Positions 63,254-64,000 of a stretch of 64,000 nt of DNA are shown in pieces. Position numbers and translations under genes: made by a program. The notes beneath the pieces were generated by a model. That model did no database searches, was not told where the DNA came from, and worked only from the letters and a program-made list of their open reading frames with translations. Location of the stretch: assembly GCA_001312325.1 (NCBI GenBank), contig BBDJ01000024.1:1-64000 (forward strand), in the 5' to 3' direction. Numbering within the stretch: position 1 is the first letter of the stretch; the number at the start of each line of letters is the position of its first letter. Source of the stretch: Lysinibacillus pakistanensis (lineage in GTDB: Bacteria; Bacillota; Bacilli; Bacillales_A; Planococcaceae).

Positions 63254-63267
63254 AAAAAATCCTCCCA

Positions 63268-64000
63268 TTATTTAATATAGATTTGTGCTTTATTCGAATT
63301 GTATTGTTTTGCCTCAAAGTAAGAAATTGCTTCATCGAAAGCGATTTTTTTTGTTACATAGCCTTGTTTTATAGCGCCTGATTGCATATAGTTCATGACT
63401 GTCTGAAAATCTTCCAAAGTAGCATTTCGACTACTTTTCAGCGTTAATTCCTTTGAATGAAATTCAGGATCGTTAAATGTAATCGTCTTCTTCATTAAGC
63501 CAATAAATACTAATGTTCCGCTATTTTCTACGTACTGGAACGAAGATTCCATTGATTGTTGATTACCTGTTGCATCAAAGACAACTGTAGGAAGTTCGCC
63601 ATTAAATTTTTCATGTAACTGTACCATTACTTCATAACTACCAACAATCACACCATCCGCTTCCGACCATGCCTGTCCTTCTTTTAAACGTTCTTCGTTC
63701 AAATCCATTAATACTGTTTTTGCGCCGCGTAATTTAGCAAACGTGCCGCTCCTAATCCAATTGGCCCTGCACCGATAACAAGTACCGTATCATTTTCTGT
63801 TAGATCCGAACGACGTACTGCATGGGCACCAATAGCTAATGGTTCCACAATGGCTAATTGGTCACCTGACACAGCATTATCAGTAATTACAATACTGTCA
63901 TCAACTACGATATATTCGCCCATACCTCCATCCATGTGTACACCTAATACTTTCAAAGATTTGCAGCAGTTCGTTTGACCTCGACGACATGCAACACACT
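63268..64000 (-). CDS. Zinc-type alcohol/polyol dehydrogenase, partial (N-terminus beyond window)
   Basis: Medium-chain dehydrogenase. The window end holds RRGQTNCCKSLKVLGVHMDG, part of the structural zinc loop, then GEYIVVDDSIVI, VEPLAIGAHAVRRSDL, the NAD motif VLVIGAGPIGLGAARLL, VVFDATGNQQSMESSF and SGTLVFIGLMKKT. It resembles the L-galactonate/sorbitol dehydrogenase branch (LgoD/YjjN-like). Frame slips lie near 63740 and 63962. C-terminus IAFDEAISYFEAK at 63268-63400 is complete. With the LacI regulator next door, a sugar-acid catabolic locus is likely. Confidence 0.8.

Overview
The window looks like a chromosomal segment of a spore-forming, low-GC Bacillota of the Bacillaceae, most like Lysinibacillus. 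This rests on SLH-domain surface proteins, a GerA-type germinant receptor, T-box and yybP-ykoY riboregulators, an IS1182-family element, AGGAGG-type ribosome binding sites and strong AT bias. No rRNA, tRNA or CRISPR array was seen.

Quality caveat that shapes the annotation: most genes are interrupted by single-base frameshifts. They lie mainly in A/T homopolymers of about 6-8 bases (usually one base too many) and less often at C/G doublets or triplets (one base too few). Correcting them restores full-length conserved proteins in almost every case, so I give reconstructed gene extents and treat most breaks as read or assembly errors. A few loci look truly decayed: an ABC-transporter remnant, an internally deleted leuA, a GNAT gene, a DUF1963 gene and a dehydrogenase-side remnant.

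Layout. 0-14 kb: a BASS transporter, two SLH proteins, a LysR/NADPH-FMN reductase pair, a membrane PAF-acetylhydrolase-like protein, a YczE-like membrane protein, a PadR/DUF2812 pair with a striking operator, ribosomal protein L25/Ctc, a YjjG-type HAD phosphatase, YfkAB radical SAM and an LLM flavin oxidoreductase. 14-18.5 kb: a SigV-like ECF sigma factor with an RsiV-like anti-sigma, then a two-gene GerAB-GerAA receptor unit. 18.5-26 kb: an accessory stretch with an ABC remnant, an intact homospermidine-synthase-like gene, decayed DNA, a small beta-rich protein, a Mn-riboswitch-controlled TerC gene whose terminator has been split by an IS1182 element, and ferritin. 26-30 kb: a large zinc-ribbon/transmembrane/ankyrin protein and a second ECF sigma/DUF4179 anti-sigma pair.

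30-35 kb: an operon of aldehyde dehydrogenase, AHL-lactonase-type metallohydrolase and iron alcohol dehydrogenase behind a LacI regulator. The three enzyme families match the gamma-butyrolactone blcABC (attKLM) pathway. 35-39 kb: RtcB, a dynamin-like GTPase and ribokinase. 39-48.6 kb: the branched-chain amino-acid cluster ilvD, T-box, ilvB-ilvN-ilvC-(leuA remnant)-leuB-leuC-leuD on the minus strand. 48.9-51.4 kb: an aldonolactone oxidase overlapping a PLP D-threonine-aldolase/DSD1-like enzyme. 51.6-57.3 kb: isochorismatase-family hydrolase, YeaQ-type protein, lytic transglycosylase, MscL, metI-metC and a NUDIX hydrolase. 57.3-64 kb: decayed genes, a cupin, GNAT and unknown proteins, two small ORFs, a second LacI regulator, and a zinc alcohol dehydrogenase running off the end.
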